A stretch of 64,000 nt of DNA from the NCBI RefSeq assembly GCF_009646115.1, contig NZ_CP045720.1, positions 3,906,001-3,970,000 of the forward strand, given 5' to 3'. This DNA comes from Pantoea eucalypti (lineage in GTDB: Bacteria > Pseudomonadota > Gammaproteobacteria > Enterobacterales > Enterobacteriaceae). Positions 18,850 through 28,052 of this stretch are shown here, piece after piece; position 1 is the first letter of the stretch, and each line of letters opens with the position of its first letter. The position numbers and the translations under genes were made by a program. The notes beneath the pieces are model-generated. The model was not told where the DNA came from. It searched no databases and saw only the letters and a program-made list of their open reading frames with translations.

Positions 18850-21408
18850 TCAATGCACCTGATAGCGCGGTTGATAGTCGCTGTTGTCGTTGTCAGGCTG
18901 CGTCGTACACAGCTGCGTCAGCGTCTGACTACGGAACGGAATCACCTGGAATCGCTCACCCGTGTTCACAATCTGATAGAACTGCGGCAGGTTAAAGTTG
19001 ATAAAGCTCGACCCATAGGTGAAGCGATCGTGCGATGAGGAGTAGAACCGACTGACGTCGCGCACCAGCTCCTCTTTGCTGCCTTCACAGTGGTGATAGA
19101 CCTCAACCCGATTCGTCTCATCAAGAATGTAGATATTGAAGCCGCGCTCATCCGTGGTGTTTTCAAAGAAGAACTGAATGATGCCTTCGCTGGCATAGCC
19201 GTTAACAACGGGTGGCAGCGGCGTCTGATTCGTTTCGACTTTAATAGAGAGTCCATGCAGCTTGTTGTTGGAGATCGCGCCATAAAACTCAACGGCATTT
19301 TCCAGCTTCTGCACAGAAACACTCATACGTTCAAAGAACAGACCCCAGGTCTGGCCTGCCATGCGCAGCGCTTTAAAGCGGCCCGGCTCCTGACGTGTGC
19401 TGGAAAGGCGCAGCTCAATGCACTCTGAGACCAGCTGCTGCACGCGCGTGCGGATCAGACCGCGCAGGTGCTGGCTGTAGCAGAACACTTCCACCGTATC
19501 CGGCGGTGCGGCATCCTGATGCATCTTGCCAAGAATGGTTTTCAGTCCTTCGATCATCGCCTGTTCGCCGCTGAAATGCAGTGTACGCACCTCATTCCAG
19601 GAGTTGCGATAGAGCAGATCGATACTGCCAATCAGGCACTGCTGCTGCTGACCAAAGCTAAAAACATCCAGCTTGCGGAAGTCGAAGTGCACCACCTGGT
19701 TGCGGAAGGCCGCTGTCGGGTCATGCTCAAGGTTAACAATAATCGCCAGGTGACGAATTTCACACGGGCTGTAGAGCGCTTTTGGTGTCGGCGAAGGCAG
19801 ACGCAGCGGGAAGTGGCTGGAAACATCGTTGACCAGCTCCTGCAGACGCGCCAGATCGCAAATCTCATTGCCTTTAATATGCAGCCGGGTTTTGCGGGTC
19901 AGCAGACCATTAAACCACGCCCACGCCACCAGCTTGTTCAGGTAGCGGTTATATTCCAGCGGCTGATGGCTGATGATCGAATCCATATCCGGTGCCTGGT
20001 TATAGAGATACCAGCCGGAACGGTTGGCACGGCCAGGTGGGACATGAATAAAGGTCAGATTCGGTTCAGAGAGATCGGGCGAAATCTGCGGGTTCACCAG
20101 CGTCACTTTGCCCGGCAGCGCTTCAAACGCGGCATACAGTTTACGGGTTAATACACCGATATCCTGCGGGCTGGCGCTAACGCTTAAGTTATTACGGCGG
20201 GCAAAGCGGATCAGGTTGCGATAACTTTGCATCATCGCATCCAGTAATTCATTATGAGCTTCGCGCACCCGCTCAATTTTCCACTCGGCGCGGTTGTCCA
20301 GAACGGCAATCTTCTCTTCGTTCCAGCCCCACTCTTTGACCAGCTGCGATAAAATCTCGCGACGCCAGCCGGTGCGATGATGATGATCTTCGGTGCTGAG
20401 CTTTTCACACACTTTGAGATAGAAGCAGCGACGAATCAAATCAAGACGCGGCTGATCGTCAACGCTGGTGAGATAGTGCGTTACGCGTTCCAGCATCATG
20501 CAGTAAGGATCGAGTCCGAAGCAGATGATTTCGCCGTCGTGCAGGCGCTGTTTGATATCCATCGCCAGCAGCTGCGTGTTCGGGTATTCCCAGCTATAGG
20601 CTTCCAGCAGCAACGTTTTCAGTACGGCTTTATAAGGCGAGTCGATGCTTTTATAGAGCTGCCACAGACTGGCACCAAAATACTCTTCAGCAGACAGCGT
20701 ACCGAGGCCACCCAGATCGAGCCACTCATTGGGGGTCAGCACGCCTTTCGCGTACAGCGACATCACGTAATCGTCATAGTGATGCTCTTCTTCACCCGGT
20801 ACCATATTCCACAGAAGACGTTTGCCCGCCATACGAACCGCGGTACGGTAAAACTCATCCAGCAGCAAAATGTGTTGGGTGGAGCCGCAATCTTCACCGC
20901 CCAGGCTGCCGCTTTCATTGTGACGGAAGCGGTTCTCATCAATCAGGAAGAAACTGACTTCCACACCCATTGAGACGCACCACTTCTGCAATAGCGTACA
21001 TTTGCGCTGCAGATTCAGGCGCTCTTCATTATCAAGCCAGGATTGATGGCAGACCCAGATATCGAGATCCGAGACGCTATTCTGGCCGACAGACGAGGTG
21101 CTGCCCATGGAGTAAATGGCGGTAATTGGCATCTCGCCTTTCGGCGCATCGGCATGGCGCAGGTCACTGTCGCCGGTGAGATCGGCCAGCAGCTGGCGCT
21201 GATTTTCATCAGGCGTGTAGAAGCTGATGCCATATGGAACGCTACCTTCAAGGTAACCCGGCATCTGAGGATGTTGATAATGTAATAAGGTTGGCAGCAG
21301 ACTGTAGACGCGCTGAAAAGCGGGTCCCATAGCAGCCAGCGCACGATCAACGCGCAGCTGGTTGATTGCATCCAGTCTCTGTTTCAGTGTCTCAATGTAG
21401 AGGTACAA
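18850..21408 (-). CDS. cyaA: Adenylate cyclase CyaA (class I), TTG start
   Basis: An 852-residue class I adenylate cyclase that makes cAMP from ATP in response to PTS signalling through EIIA-Glc. The nucleotidyltransferase motif [15 protein letters not shown] is at residues 102-116. The C-terminal regulatory half matches E. coli closely. The family start ([17 protein letters not shown]) follows a TTG at 21406-21408. No ATG or GTG gives the conserved N-terminus, and E. coli also uses TTG, which limits expression. A CRP site lies upstream. The gene diverges from hemC. Confidence 0.96.
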   Translation of the reverse strand: MYLYIETLKQRLDAINQLRVDRALAAMGPAFQRVYSLLPTLLHYQHPQMPGYLEGSVPYGISFYTPDENQRQLLADLTGDSDLRHADAPKGEMPITAIYSMGSTSSVGQNSVSDLDIWVCHQSWLDNEERLNLQRKCTLLQKWCVSMGVEVSFFLIDENRFRHNESGSLGGEDCGSTQHILLLDEFYRTAVRMAGKRLLWNMVPGEEEHHYDDYVMSLYAKGVLTPNEWLDLGGLGTLSAEEYFGASLWQLYKSIDSPYKAVLKTLLLEAYSWEYPNTQLLAMDIKQRLHDGEIICFGLDPYCMMLERVTHYLTSVDDQPRLDLIRRCFYLKVCEKLSTEDHHHRTGWRREILSQLVKEWGWNEEKIAVLDNRAEWKIERVREAHNELLDAMMQSYRNLIRFARRNNLSVSASPQDIGVLTRKLYAAFEALPGKVTLVNPQISPDLSEPNLTFIHVPPGRANRSGWYLYNQAPDMDSIISHQPLEYNRYLNKLVAWAWFNGLLTRKTRLHIKGNEICDLARLQELVNDVSSHFPLRLPSPTPKALYSPCEIRHLAIIVNLEHDPTAAFRNQVVHFDFRKLDVFSFGQQQQCLIGSIDLLYRNSWNEVRTLHFSGEQAMIEGLKTILGKMHQDAAPPDTVEVFCYSQHLRGLIRTRVQQLVSECIELRLSSTRQEPGRFKALRMAGQTWGLFFERMSVSVQKLENAVEFYGAISNNKLHGLSIKVETNQTPLPPVVNGYASEGIIQFFFENTTDERGFNIYILDETNRVEVYHHCEGSKEELVRDVSRFYSSSHDRFTYGSSFINFNLPQFYQIVNTGERFQVIPFRSQTLTQLCTTQPDNDNSDYQPRYQVH

Positions 21409-21497
21409 GACGTTTCGCCTGATTGTCCCAGTGTTTAAGCACCCTGTTTCCACGCTCTGCCGCTTATTAAAGTAAAAAGTGGGCAGATAATTGCTGG

Positions 21498-21519
21498 AAA
21501 CGTGATCAATCTAACACTC
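21498..21519 (-). promoter_or_regulatory. CRP site in the cyaA/hemC divergent region
   Basis: CGTGA-TCAATC-TAACA (21501-21516) within AAACGTGATCAATCTAACAC is almost identical, in reverse complement, to the CRP site at E. coli cyaA P2 as I recall it. Binding of cAMP-CRP there represses cyaA, closing a feedback loop. Confidence 0.75.
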
Positions 21520-21724
21520 GCCAGATTGACCGTAAAGAAAGTTGCGCTACTTAACAGTTTAGCACGTTCTTACCAGCTTCCCGCCTTTTCAGCGCTGGTT
21601 CCCACGTTATGGCTTGATAATCCGGGCCTGAAACCGTGCGCAGGCCCTTTTCAATCCGTTGAAACTGACAGTATTCATCCAGAGATGATAGGATATTCAG
21701 TGAACGATAAAAATGGTTAACAGC

Positions 21725-22666
21725 ATGTTAGACAAAATTTTCAGAATTGCTACAAGACAAAGCCCGCTCGCATTATGGCAGGCACATTATGTACAGCAAC
21801 GCCTCATGAGTGCCCATCCGGGACTTCGCGTTGAGCTGGTGCCTATGGTCACGAAAGGTGACATTATTCTTGATACGCCGCTGGCAAAAGTGGGTGGCAA
21901 AGGACTGTTTGTCAAAGAGCTTGAGCTGGCGATGCAGGATGGCCGTGCCGATATGGCTGTGCACTCCATGAAAGATGTGCCGGTCAGTTTCCCTGAAGGT
22001 CTGGGCCTGGTGACCATCTGCGAGCGCGACGATCCGCGCGATGCGTTCGTTTCCCATCATTATGACTCTATTGACGCGCTGCCACAGGGAGCCATTGTCG
22101 GCACCTCCAGCCTGCGTCGTCAGTGCCAGATTAGTGCGCGCCGTCCGGATCTGGTGATCCGTTCGCTGCGGGGTAATGTGGGCACCCGTCTCGGCAAGCT
22201 CGATGCCGGAGAGTATGACGCGATCATTCTGGCCGTTGCCGGGCTGAAACGCCTGGGACTGGAAGATCGCATTCGCCAGGCAATGCCTGCCGAAGTTTCC
22301 CTGCCCGCCGTGGGTCAGGGTGCGGTCGGCATTGAATGCCGTCTGGACGACAGCGTCTTAATTGACCTGTTACGGGCACTGAACCACGATGACACCGAAG
22401 TCTGCGTCAGAGCGGAACGCGCCATGAATACCCGCTTAGAAGGTGGCTGCCAGGTGCCCATCGGCAGTTTCGCGGTGCTGGAAGGCAATGACCTCTGGCT
22501 GCGCGGCATGGTCGGCGCACCAGATGGCCGGGTGATGGTCAGCGGCGAACGCCGGGGTCCACGCGCGCAGGCAGAACAGATGGGCATTTCACTGGCCGAT
22601 GAACTGCTGAATGGCGGCGCACGTGAAATCCTGAAAGAAGTTTACCAGGGGCAGCCGCCGGCATGA
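21725..22666 (+). CDS. hemC: Porphobilinogen deaminase (hydroxymethylbilane synthase) HemC
   Basis: A 313-residue cytoplasmic enzyme that condenses four porphobilinogens to hydroxymethylbilane. C242 in EGGCQVP carries the dipyrromethane cofactor. D84 in SMKDVP is the catalytic aspartate, and [10 protein letters not shown] marks the N-terminus. The ATG at 21725 matches the family start; an ATG at 21713 would add four residues, and neither has a strong ribosome site. hemD starts within its stop codon (ATGA). Confidence 0.97.
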   Translation: MLDKIFRIATRQSPLALWQAHYVQQRLMSAHPGLRVELVPMVTKGDIILDTPLAKVGGKGLFVKELELAMQDGRADMAVHSMKDVPVSFPEGLGLVTICERDDPRDAFVSHHYDSIDALPQGAIVGTSSLRRQCQISARRPDLVIRSLRGNVGTRLGKLDAGEYDAIILAVAGLKRLGLEDRIRQAMPAEVSLPAVGQGAVGIECRLDDSVLIDLLRALNHDDTEVCVRAERAMNTRLEGGCQVPIGSFAVLEGNDLWLRGMVGAPDGRVMVSGERRGPRAQAEQMGISLADELLNGGAREILKEVYQGQPPA

Positions 22667-23391
22667 CCATCCTGGTGACGCGCCCGGAACCCGCAGCGGC
22701 AGAGCTGGTATCGCGCCTGCATGCCCTTGGCAAACAGGCGTGGAGCCTGCCGCTGATCGAGTTCGCACCGGGCGCTGACCTCGCCTCTCTGCCCCAGAAG
22801 CTCGCCGGACTTCATGCTGGCGACCTCGTCTTTATCCTTTCTCAGCAGGTTATTCACTACGCGCAGCATGCGATCAAAGCATGGCCCACTGAGCTGGACT
22901 ATTATGCAATTGGTCGCAGCACCGCACTGGCGTTTCACACCGTCAGTGGCCAGCAGGTGACCTGGCCACATGCTCATGAAACCAGTGAGGAATTGATCCA
23001 GATAAACACGCTTCAGCAGATTTCCGGTAAACGTGCGCTGATCCTGCGAGGCGATCCCGGACTCGAGTTGCTGGCAGAGACCTTAACCCGGCGAGGTGCT
23101 GAGGTGACGTTTGCTGCCTGCTACCAGCGCTGCCAGAAGCATTATGATGGACCCGTTGAAGGCCGCCGCTGGCGCGATCGCGGCGTCTCGGTGCTGGTGG
23201 TGACCAGCGGTGAAATGTTACAACAGCTCTTTTCGCTGTTCCCCGCAGTTGATCGTGAGGAATGGCTGCTCCACTGCCGACTGATTGTCGTCAGTGAACG
23301 TTTGGCTACCCTGGCCGCTGGATTAGGCTGGCAGGATATTCAGGTAGCCGATGGTGCCGATAACGATGCGCTGCTGCGCGCGTTACGCTGA
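22663..23391 (+). CDS. hemD: Uroporphyrinogen-III synthase HemD
   Basis: A 242-residue enzyme that inverts ring D and closes hydroxymethylbilane to uroporphyrinogen III. The sequence is poorly conserved in this family, but the start ([17 protein letters not shown]), the [13 protein letters not shown] segment and the position behind hemC identify it. It overlaps hemC by four bases; hemX follows after 25 bases. Confidence 0.95.
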   Translation: MTILVTRPEPAAAELVSRLHALGKQAWSLPLIEFAPGADLASLPQKLAGLHAGDLVFILSQQVIHYAQHAIKAWPTELDYYAIGRSTALAFHTVSGQQVTWPHAHETSEELIQINTLQQISGKRALILRGDPGLELLAETLTRRGAEVTFAACYQRCQKHYDGPVEGRRWRDRGVSVLVVTSGEMLQQLFSLFPAVDREEWLLHCRLIVVSERLATLAAGLGWQDIQVADGADNDALLRALR

Positions 23392-23416
23392 ACTTTAACA
23401 ATGGGATGTGCCACAT

Positions 23417-24550
23417 ATGACGGAACAAAAAGACTCCTCCGCCATGGTTGAAGAAACCACCCCAGCGGTTGACCGCTCCTCTTCCAGCAACAGCACACCA
23501 CCGCGTAATGCGAAAAAGGGTGGCATGGTGTTGGGTGCCGTTGCGATTGTCATCGCGCTGGCGATGGGTGCGGGTTTATACCTTAACGGGAAACATCAGG
23601 CTGATTTACAGGCACAAACCAATCAAAAGCTGAGCGACCAGTTAAGCGCGTTGCAGCAGCAGGCCGGCAGCGATAAACAGCAGCTGACACAGCAATTAAG
23701 TAGCGCTGAAAAGGCGTTGCAGACTGCGCAACAGCAGCAGAATGCCTCAGCAAAAGAGCTGGAAACCCTGCGTGAAAAAGTAGCCGTGATCTCTGGCAAC
23801 GACGTGCGCAGCTGGCTGCTGGCACAGGCGGACTATCTGGTGAAACTGGCGGGCCGCAAACTCTGGAGCGATCAGGATGTCACGACAGCCGCGGCACTGC
23901 TGAAAAGCGCCGATGCCAGCCTGGCCGACATGAACGATCCCAGCGTGATGAATGTGCGTCGTGCACTGACCCAGGATATCAGCAACCTCTCTTCCGTTAC
24001 GCAGGTCGACTACGACGGGGTGATCCTCAAGCTGAATCAGTTGTCGAATAACGTTGATAATCTGCGCCTGGCCGATAACGACAGCGATGATGCACCGATG
24101 GACAGCGATGGTGGCGAGCTCTCAGGTTCGGTGCGCGAATGGCGTCAGAATCTGGTGAAAAGCTGGCATAATTTTATGGATGATTTTATTACCATCCGTC
24201 GTCGCGATAACACCGCACAGCCGCTGCTGGCACCGAATCAGGATGTATATCTGCGTGAGAATATCCGCTCGCGTCTGCTGATCGCTGCTCAGGCTGTTCC
24301 GCGTCATCAGGATGAGATTTATAAACAATCTATCGATACCGTGTCCGCCTGGGTTCGCGCCTGGTACGACACCAATGATGCCGCCACCAAAGCTTTCCTT
24401 GCCCAGCTGGATGAGCTGAGTCAGCAGAACATCAATATGGATCTGCCGGATAACCTGGAAAGTCAGCCGTTGCTGGAACAGCTGATGCAGACGCGGGTGC
24501 GCAACCTGTTAGCGCAACCTTCTGCCGCTGCTAATCAGCAGGGGGGCTAA
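23417..24550 (+). CDS. hemX: HemX, membrane-anchored protein of the hem operon
   Basis: A 377-residue protein with a short polar N-terminus, one transmembrane helix at about residues 37-56, a glutamine-rich coiled coil at about 60-130 and a conserved globular C-terminal part ([20 protein letters not shown] onward). It was once listed as uroporphyrin-III methyltransferase, but it lacks the SAM-methyltransferase motifs. Its role is unproven. The ATG at 23417 matches E. coli MTEQ; a GTG lies three codons upstream. Confidence 0.92.
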   Translation: MTEQKDSSAMVEETTPAVDRSSSSNSTPPRNAKKGGMVLGAVAIVIALAMGAGLYLNGKHQADLQAQTNQKLSDQLSALQQQAGSDKQQLTQQLSSAEKALQTAQQQQNASAKELETLREKVAVISGNDVRSWLLAQADYLVKLAGRKLWSDQDVTTAAALLKSADASLADMNDPSVMNVRRALTQDISNLSSVTQVDYDGVILKLNQLSNNVDNLRLADNDSDDAPMDSDGGELSGSVREWRQNLVKSWHNFMDDFITIRRRDNTAQPLLAPNQDVYLRENIRSRLLIAAQAVPRHQDEIYKQSIDTVSAWVRAWYDTNDAATKAFLAQLDELSQQNINMDLPDNLESQPLLEQLMQTRVRNLLAQPSAAANQQGG

Positions 24551-24552
24551 GC

Positions 24553-25749
24553 ATGCTTAAGGTATTTATCCTCTTTATCCTGCTGATTGCGGGCGTGGTG
24601 CTGGGACCGATGATTGCCGGTCATCAGGGCTACGTGCTGATTCAGACTGATAACTGGAATATCGAAACCAGCGTCACAGGCCTGGTCATTATCCTTATTC
24701 TCAGCCTGCTGGTGATTCTGGCCGTAGAGTGGCTGCTGCGCCGCGTGCTGCACACCGGCGCGCGAACCCGTGGCTGGTTTACCGGACGTAAACGCCGTCG
24801 CGCCCAGCGCCATACCCAGTCGGCGCTGATGAAGCTGGCAGAAGGCGACCACCGTCAGGTTGAGAAACTGCTCTCTAAAGATGCCGATCACGCTGATGTG
24901 CCTGTAGCCAACTATCTGCTGGCTGCAGAAGCTGCACAACAGCGTGGTGATGAAGCCCGTGCTAATCAGCATCTTGAGCGTGCTGCAGAGCTGTCGGAAA
25001 ACAATACCATTCCGGTGGAAATCGCCCGCGCACGTATTCAGCTGGCACGTAACGAAGATCACGCTGCGCGTCATAGCATCGACCGCCTGCTGGAAGTGGC
25101 ACCGCGTCACCCGGAAGTACTGCGCCTGGCCGAACAGGCGTATATTCGCACAGGTGCCTGGAGTGCGTTGCTGGATATTCTGCCGTCGATGCAGAAGTCA
25201 CAGGTCGGCGATGAGCTCCATCGTGATGCCTTGCAGCAGCAGGCCTGGCTGGGTCTGATGAATCAGGCGATGGCTGATCAGGGCAGTGATGGGCTGAAGC
25301 GCTGGTGGAGCACACTGAGTCGCAAGACCCGTCAGGATACGACGTTGCAGGTCGCCATGGCGGATCATCTGATTGAGTGTGACGATCACGACACCGCACA
25401 GTCTATCGTGCTGGAAGGCCTGAAACGTCATTATGACGATCGTCTGGTACTGCTGATGCCACGTATCAAAAGCGGCAATCCCGAAGCACTGGAGAAAGCA
25501 TTACGTCAGCAGATTAAACAGCATGGCGCAACGCCGTTGCTGCACAGTACGCTGGGGCAGTTGCTGATGCGTCATGGGGAATGGCAGCAGGCAGCTGACG
25601 CGCTGCAGCAGGCGCTGGCGCAGCGTCCGGATGCGTTCGATTATGCATGGCTGGCAGATGTTTATGACCGTCTGCATCGCCCGGAAGAGGCTGCAAAAAT
25701 GCGCCGTGAAGGGTTGTTGCTGACGCTGAAGAATAACCCAAACGCCTGA
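24553..25749 (+). CDS. hemY: HemY, membrane-bound TPR protein
   Basis: A 398-residue inner-membrane protein with two N-terminal helices (about residues 1-20 and 40-60) and a cytoplasmic series of TPR-like helices (for example LAEGDHRQVEKLLSKDADH and WQQAADALQQALAQRPDAFDY). The gamma-proteobacterial HemY is unrelated to the protoporphyrinogen oxidase of the same name; its role in haem synthesis is indirect or unproven. It is the last gene of hemCDXY and is followed by a terminator. Confidence 0.94.
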   Translation: MLKVFILFILLIAGVVLGPMIAGHQGYVLIQTDNWNIETSVTGLVIILILSLLVILAVEWLLRRVLHTGARTRGWFTGRKRRRAQRHTQSALMKLAEGDHRQVEKLLSKDADHADVPVANYLLAAEAAQQRGDEARANQHLERAAELSENNTIPVEIARARIQLARNEDHAARHSIDRLLEVAPRHPEVLRLAEQAYIRTGAWSALLDILPSMQKSQVGDELHRDALQQQAWLGLMNQAMADQGSDGLKRWWSTLSRKTRQDTTLQVAMADHLIECDDHDTAQSIVLEGLKRHYDDRLVLLMPRIKSGNPEALEKALRQQIKQHGATPLLHSTLGQLLMRHGEWQQAADALQQALAQRPDAFDYAWLADVYDRLHRPEEAAKMRREGLLLTLKNNPNA

Positions 25750-25768
25750 TGCGATTGTCAGACAGGAT

Positions 25769-25793
25769 AAAGCCGGGCTCGCCCGGCTTTTTT
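25769..25793 (+). terminator. hemCDXY terminator
   Basis: A GC-rich stem AAGCCGGG/CCCGGCTT with loop CTCG, followed by six T residues, lies 20 bases after the hemY stop. Confidence 0.92.
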
Positions 25794-25825
25794 GTGCCCA
25801 AAATCTGCCCTCCGGTTCTCGCAGG

Positions 25826-26026
25826 CAAAAAAAAACACCTGCCAGTGGCAGGTGTAAGATCAGGTCGGTAAGACAACCGGGAGGTACCTGACTCAACGTG
25901 GTGTCTGTTAACCCTGTAAGGCTTACGCGATACAGGCAGGCAGACAACAGGTACCGAAAATTGGCTCTGCATCATTCCCAGGTTTATGTAGCATAAGCAG
26001 ACATAAGAGGTGGAATGAGCATCTAC
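25826..26026 (-). ncRNA. glmZ: GlmZ small regulatory RNA
   Basis: On the minus strand the RNA begins GTAGATGCTCATTCCACCTC and ends in a strong terminator (ACACCTGCC/GGCAGGTGT and nine T residues). The 5' end is almost identical to E. coli GlmZ. A long stem closes with GGTACCTG/CAGGTACC, where E. coli as I recall it has GGTGCTT/AAGCACC, so the pairing is kept by compensating changes. The element (TTGTC.TAC.GACCTG) that includes the glmS-pairing and RNase E region is recognisable. GlmZ pairs with glmS mRNA via Hfq to raise glucosamine-6-phosphate synthase; RapZ and RNase E inactivate it. Its place beside hemY is as in E. coli. Confidence 0.93.
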
Positions 26027-26037
26027 AGCAGAAGTGT

Positions 26038-26053
26038 TGCACAAGCCGTGCCA
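26038..26053 (-). promoter_or_regulatory. Sigma-54 (-24/-12) promoter of glmZ
   Basis: On the minus strand TGGCACGGCTTGTGCA has the invariant GG and GC dinucleotides with exactly ten bases between and fits TGGCAC-N5-TTGCA with one mismatch. The GC lies 12 bases before the GlmZ 5' end, as expected for sigma-54. Confidence 0.85.
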
Positions 26054-26082
26054 GGTTAAGGTTTATTTTTAAAGTGATTATA

Positions 26083-26095
26083 AATCAATAACTTA
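26083..26095 (+). promoter_or_regulatory. IHF site upstream of glmZ
   Basis: AATCAATAACTTA is a perfect match to the IHF consensus WATCAANNNNTTR. It lies between the sigma-54 promoter and the activator sites, the standard place for the DNA bend that lets an enhancer-bound activator touch sigma-54 polymerase. Confidence 0.7.
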
Positions 26096-26137
26096 ACCAC
26101 AGTGCCAAATCTGTTCTTAGCCATGTCCGATGTTAAG

Positions 26138-26155
26138 TGTCGGTATCCGGCGACA
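26138..26155. promoter_or_regulatory. GlrR activator site 1
   Basis: TGTCGGTATCCGGCGACA is a perfect TGTC-N10-GACA, the site bound by response regulator GlrR (of GlrK/GlrR) upstream of glmY and, in some species, glmZ. Confidence 0.8.
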
Positions 26156-26169
26156 GCTTGCATTTTCTC

Positions 26170-26187
26170 TGTCTCTTAATAGAGACA
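26170..26187. promoter_or_regulatory. GlrR activator site 2
   Basis: TGTCTCTTAATAGAGACA is a second perfect TGTC-N10-GACA and is an almost complete palindrome. Its start is 32 bases from the start of site 1, about three helical turns. Confidence 0.8.
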
Positions 26188-26232
26188 GCGAGGCCAATCT
26201 CTCTGTGAACTTAACAATAACAATGACTTATT

Positions 26233-26250
26233 TGTCGGCGATTCACGACG
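26233..26250. promoter_or_regulatory. GlrR activator site 3 (degenerate)
   Basis: TGTCGGCGATTCACGACG matches TGTC-N10-GACA except for the last base. Its start is 63 bases from the start of site 2, about six helical turns, so all three could lie on one DNA face. Confidence 0.55.
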
Positions 26251-26360
26251 CTGCTACTCCTGCTTAAGCAACTTTAACTGACAACTGGCGAAATCAAAGC
26301 GGGAGAGCTGGCATCGAAGATTAGCAAACAGCAGCCCGTTCTCACCGCTGTGCCGGCTTC

Positions 26361-26464
26361 AGGGAGCATACGCCTTTCGCCAAGACGCAAAAGACGCCAT
26401 CCCTGGCGGCCTCAGCGCGGGCCGTCCCTGGCCCGCGCTGCTTTGCTACAGGCGTATGCTCCCT
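26361..26464. repeat. Nested palindromic element (three-way-junction potential)
   Basis: Fifteen-base perfect outer arms (26361-26375 and 26450-26464, AGGGAGCATACGCCT and its complement) enclose two inner hairpins. These are CGCCA/TGGCG with loop TCCC (26395-26408) and an 11-bp stem CAGCGCGGGCC/GGCCCGCGCTG with loop GTCCCT (26413-26440). The RNA or single strand could fold as a cloverleaf. It is intergenic, between the glmZ activator sites and the tRNA operon terminator, and looks like a dispersed repeat; no second copy was seen here. No credible gene lies in 26251-26640. Confidence 0.7.
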
Positions 26465-26640
26465 TCGCTTCAAGTCTGGCAGACGCATCGGGAACTTACA
26501 TGGACGCTTCAGACTGGTGAGAGATCTAAAGCCGGATTCATCTGACGGTGTTCCCTTCGCAGGCTCGCACTCACCGCAACATTGTTCCACAGCCTGCGCC
26601 CCTAATCTCTCGCAGAAATTTGCATCCTCTTTCTACAGAC

Positions 26641-26670
26641 GAAAAAAAACCTGTCTTTTCAGACAGGTTT
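26641..26670 (-). terminator. Terminator of the tRNA operon
   Basis: On the minus strand AAACCTGTCT/AGACAGGTTT (26647-26670), loop of four, is followed by eight T residues. It begins eight bases after the CCA end of the proline tRNA. Confidence 0.9.
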
Positions 26671-26677
26671 CTAAAAA

Positions 26678-26754
26678 TGGTCGGCGAGAGAGGATTCGAA
26701 CCTCCGACCCACTGGTCCCAAACCAGTTGCGCTACCAAGCTGCGCTACTCGCCG
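26678..26754 (-). tRNA. proM: tRNA-Pro (anticodon TGG)
   Basis: A 77-base cloverleaf: acceptor CGGCGAG/CTCGCCG, T-loop GGTTCGAATCC, encoded CCA end and anticodon TGG in the loop of CTGGT...ACCAG. It is last of four tRNA genes in the same order as E. coli argX-hisR-leuT-proM. Confidence 0.97.
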
Positions 26755-26774
26755 ATTTTTTTAACTGTTTTGCC

Positions 26775-26861
26775 TGGTGCGAAGAGAGGGACTTGAACCC
26801 TCACGTCCGTTAAGACACTAACACCTGAAGCTAGCGCGTCTACCAATTCCGCCACCTTCGC
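26775..26861 (-). tRNA. leuT: tRNA-Leu (anticodon CAG)
   Basis: An 87-base class II tRNA with a long variable arm (GTGTCTTAACGGAC region), acceptor GCGAAGG, encoded CCA and anticodon CAG. Confidence 0.97.
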
Positions 26862-26877
26862 GTTTCCCAGCAAAATC

Positions 26878-26954
26878 TGGGGTGGCTAATGGGACTCGAA
26901 CCCACGACAACTGGAATCACAATCCAGGGCTCTACCAACTGAGCTATAGCCACC
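26878..26954 (-). tRNA. hisR: tRNA-His (anticodon GTG)
   Basis: 77 bases including the extra 5' G at position -1 (26954) that is diagnostic for histidine tRNA. Acceptor GTGGCTA/TAGCCAC, encoded CCA and anticodon GTG. Confidence 0.97.
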
Positions 26955-27051
26955 ACAATTCTTAATGTCACAGATTTAAAACCTGCAGCATTTAAATCTC
27001 TACTGCCAACCGCGGTAAATCAACCACCGAAGCTCATGCGCACAAACGATA

Positions 27052-27128
<77 letters not shown>

Positions 27129-27149
27129 GTAGCGCCGTTGCGGATGTGC

Positions 27150-27178
27150 ATACTAGAGATAAGCGCCCATCGTGTCTA
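27150..27178 (-). promoter_or_regulatory. Promoter of the tRNA operon
   Basis: On the minus strand TAGACA (27173-27178) and TAGTAT (27150-27155) are 17 bases apart. An A/T-rich stretch lies just upstream (27181-27196), which could act as an UP element. Confidence 0.6.
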
Positions 27179-27286
27179 GTGCTTTTTAAATAAAAAGACG
27201 CGTTTGATTACGCTTTGTGCACTTTCTCGACAAATAGTGCATTTCCTCTCTCACAATGCCTAAAAATGCGGCATTTATCAGCAATA

Positions 27287-28027
27287 TCAGAGATCGCCGC
27301 GCCAGTGGTAGCGCAAATATTTAAGCAGTTTTAATTGCCTGCGCAGGCGGCTCGGTTGTCGAATCAGACGATAGAGCCACTCCAGCCCCAGTCGCTGCCA
27401 GATTTTAGGGGCGCGCTTCACATGACCGGTAAAAACATCGTAGGTTCCGCCTACGCCCATGTAGAGCGCATCAGGACAGTGCGCACGGCACGCCAGCATC
27501 AGCAGCTCCTGACGTGGCGAGCCCAGCGCTACGGTGACGAGCTTCGCACCGCTAGCCGCAATCCGGGCAAACAGCGCATCCTGATCGGCTGGCGCAAAAT
27601 AGCCATCCTGCGCGCCAACAATATTCACATTCCACTGGCGGCGTAACTTATCACAGGTTTCATCCAGCACCCGCTGGCGACCACCGATAAGAAACACCGG
27701 CGTCCCTTCACGCCCGGCGCGCTCCATCAACGCTTCCCATAAATCTGCTCCCGCAATGCGCTGCACCGACGCCTGCGGATATTTTTTACGAATCGAACGT
27801 ACAATGCTGATGCCATCGGCATACGCATATTCAGCCTGCGCTAACAGCGTGCGTAATCCCTCATCCCGCTCAGCGGTCAGAATCTTCTCTGCATTGATCG
27901 CTACTAAAATACCGCTGCGAACGCGCTGCGGCGGCATCAGAAAATTCACCGCCGACGGCATGTTTTCGAAGCCATACAAATCAACGCCGCGAATCCGGTA
28001 CTGCGGCGTCTCAGTTAACGTTGTCAT
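27287..28027 (-). CDS. wecG: UDP-ManNAcA transferase WecG (ECA lipid II synthesis)
   Basis: A 246-residue glycosyltransferase of the WecG/TagA/CpsF family that adds N-acetylmannosaminuronic acid to GlcNAc-PP-undecaprenol, making ECA lipid II. Family marks are [25 protein letters not shown] and VALGSPRQE...[12 protein letters not shown]. The start at 28027 has GGAAG upstream and gives the E. coli length. It is the last gene of the wec operon, with 13 bases after wzyE. Confidence 0.95.
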   Translation of the reverse strand: MTTLTETPQYRIRGVDLYGFENMPSAVNFLMPPQRVRSGILVAINAEKILTAERDEGLRTLLAQAEYAYADGISIVRSIRKKYPQASVQRIAGADLWEALMERAGREGTPVFLIGGRQRVLDETCDKLRRQWNVNIVGAQDGYFAPADQDALFARIAASGAKLVTVALGSPRQELLMLACRAHCPDALYMGVGGTYDVFTGHVKRAPKIWQRLGLEWLYRLIRQPSRLRRQLKLLKYLRYHWRGDL

Positions 28028-28052
28028 ATCTTCCGTCAATCCCAGAGGTTAA

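Noticed and set aside
18589..19038. Plus-strand frame across the lptM-cyaA gap, considered as cyaY
   Set aside because: The translation does not resemble frataxin and lies mostly antisense to lptM and cyaA.
26342..26590. Minus-strand frame over the nested palindrome
   Set aside because: Its coding look comes from the inverted repeats; no ribosome site and no known family.
26517..26813. Plus-strand frames running through the tRNA genes
   Set aside because: They cross the tRNA terminator and two tRNA genes on the other strand, a common false call (the VGERGFEPPTHWSQT-type peptide is an antisense tRNA translation).
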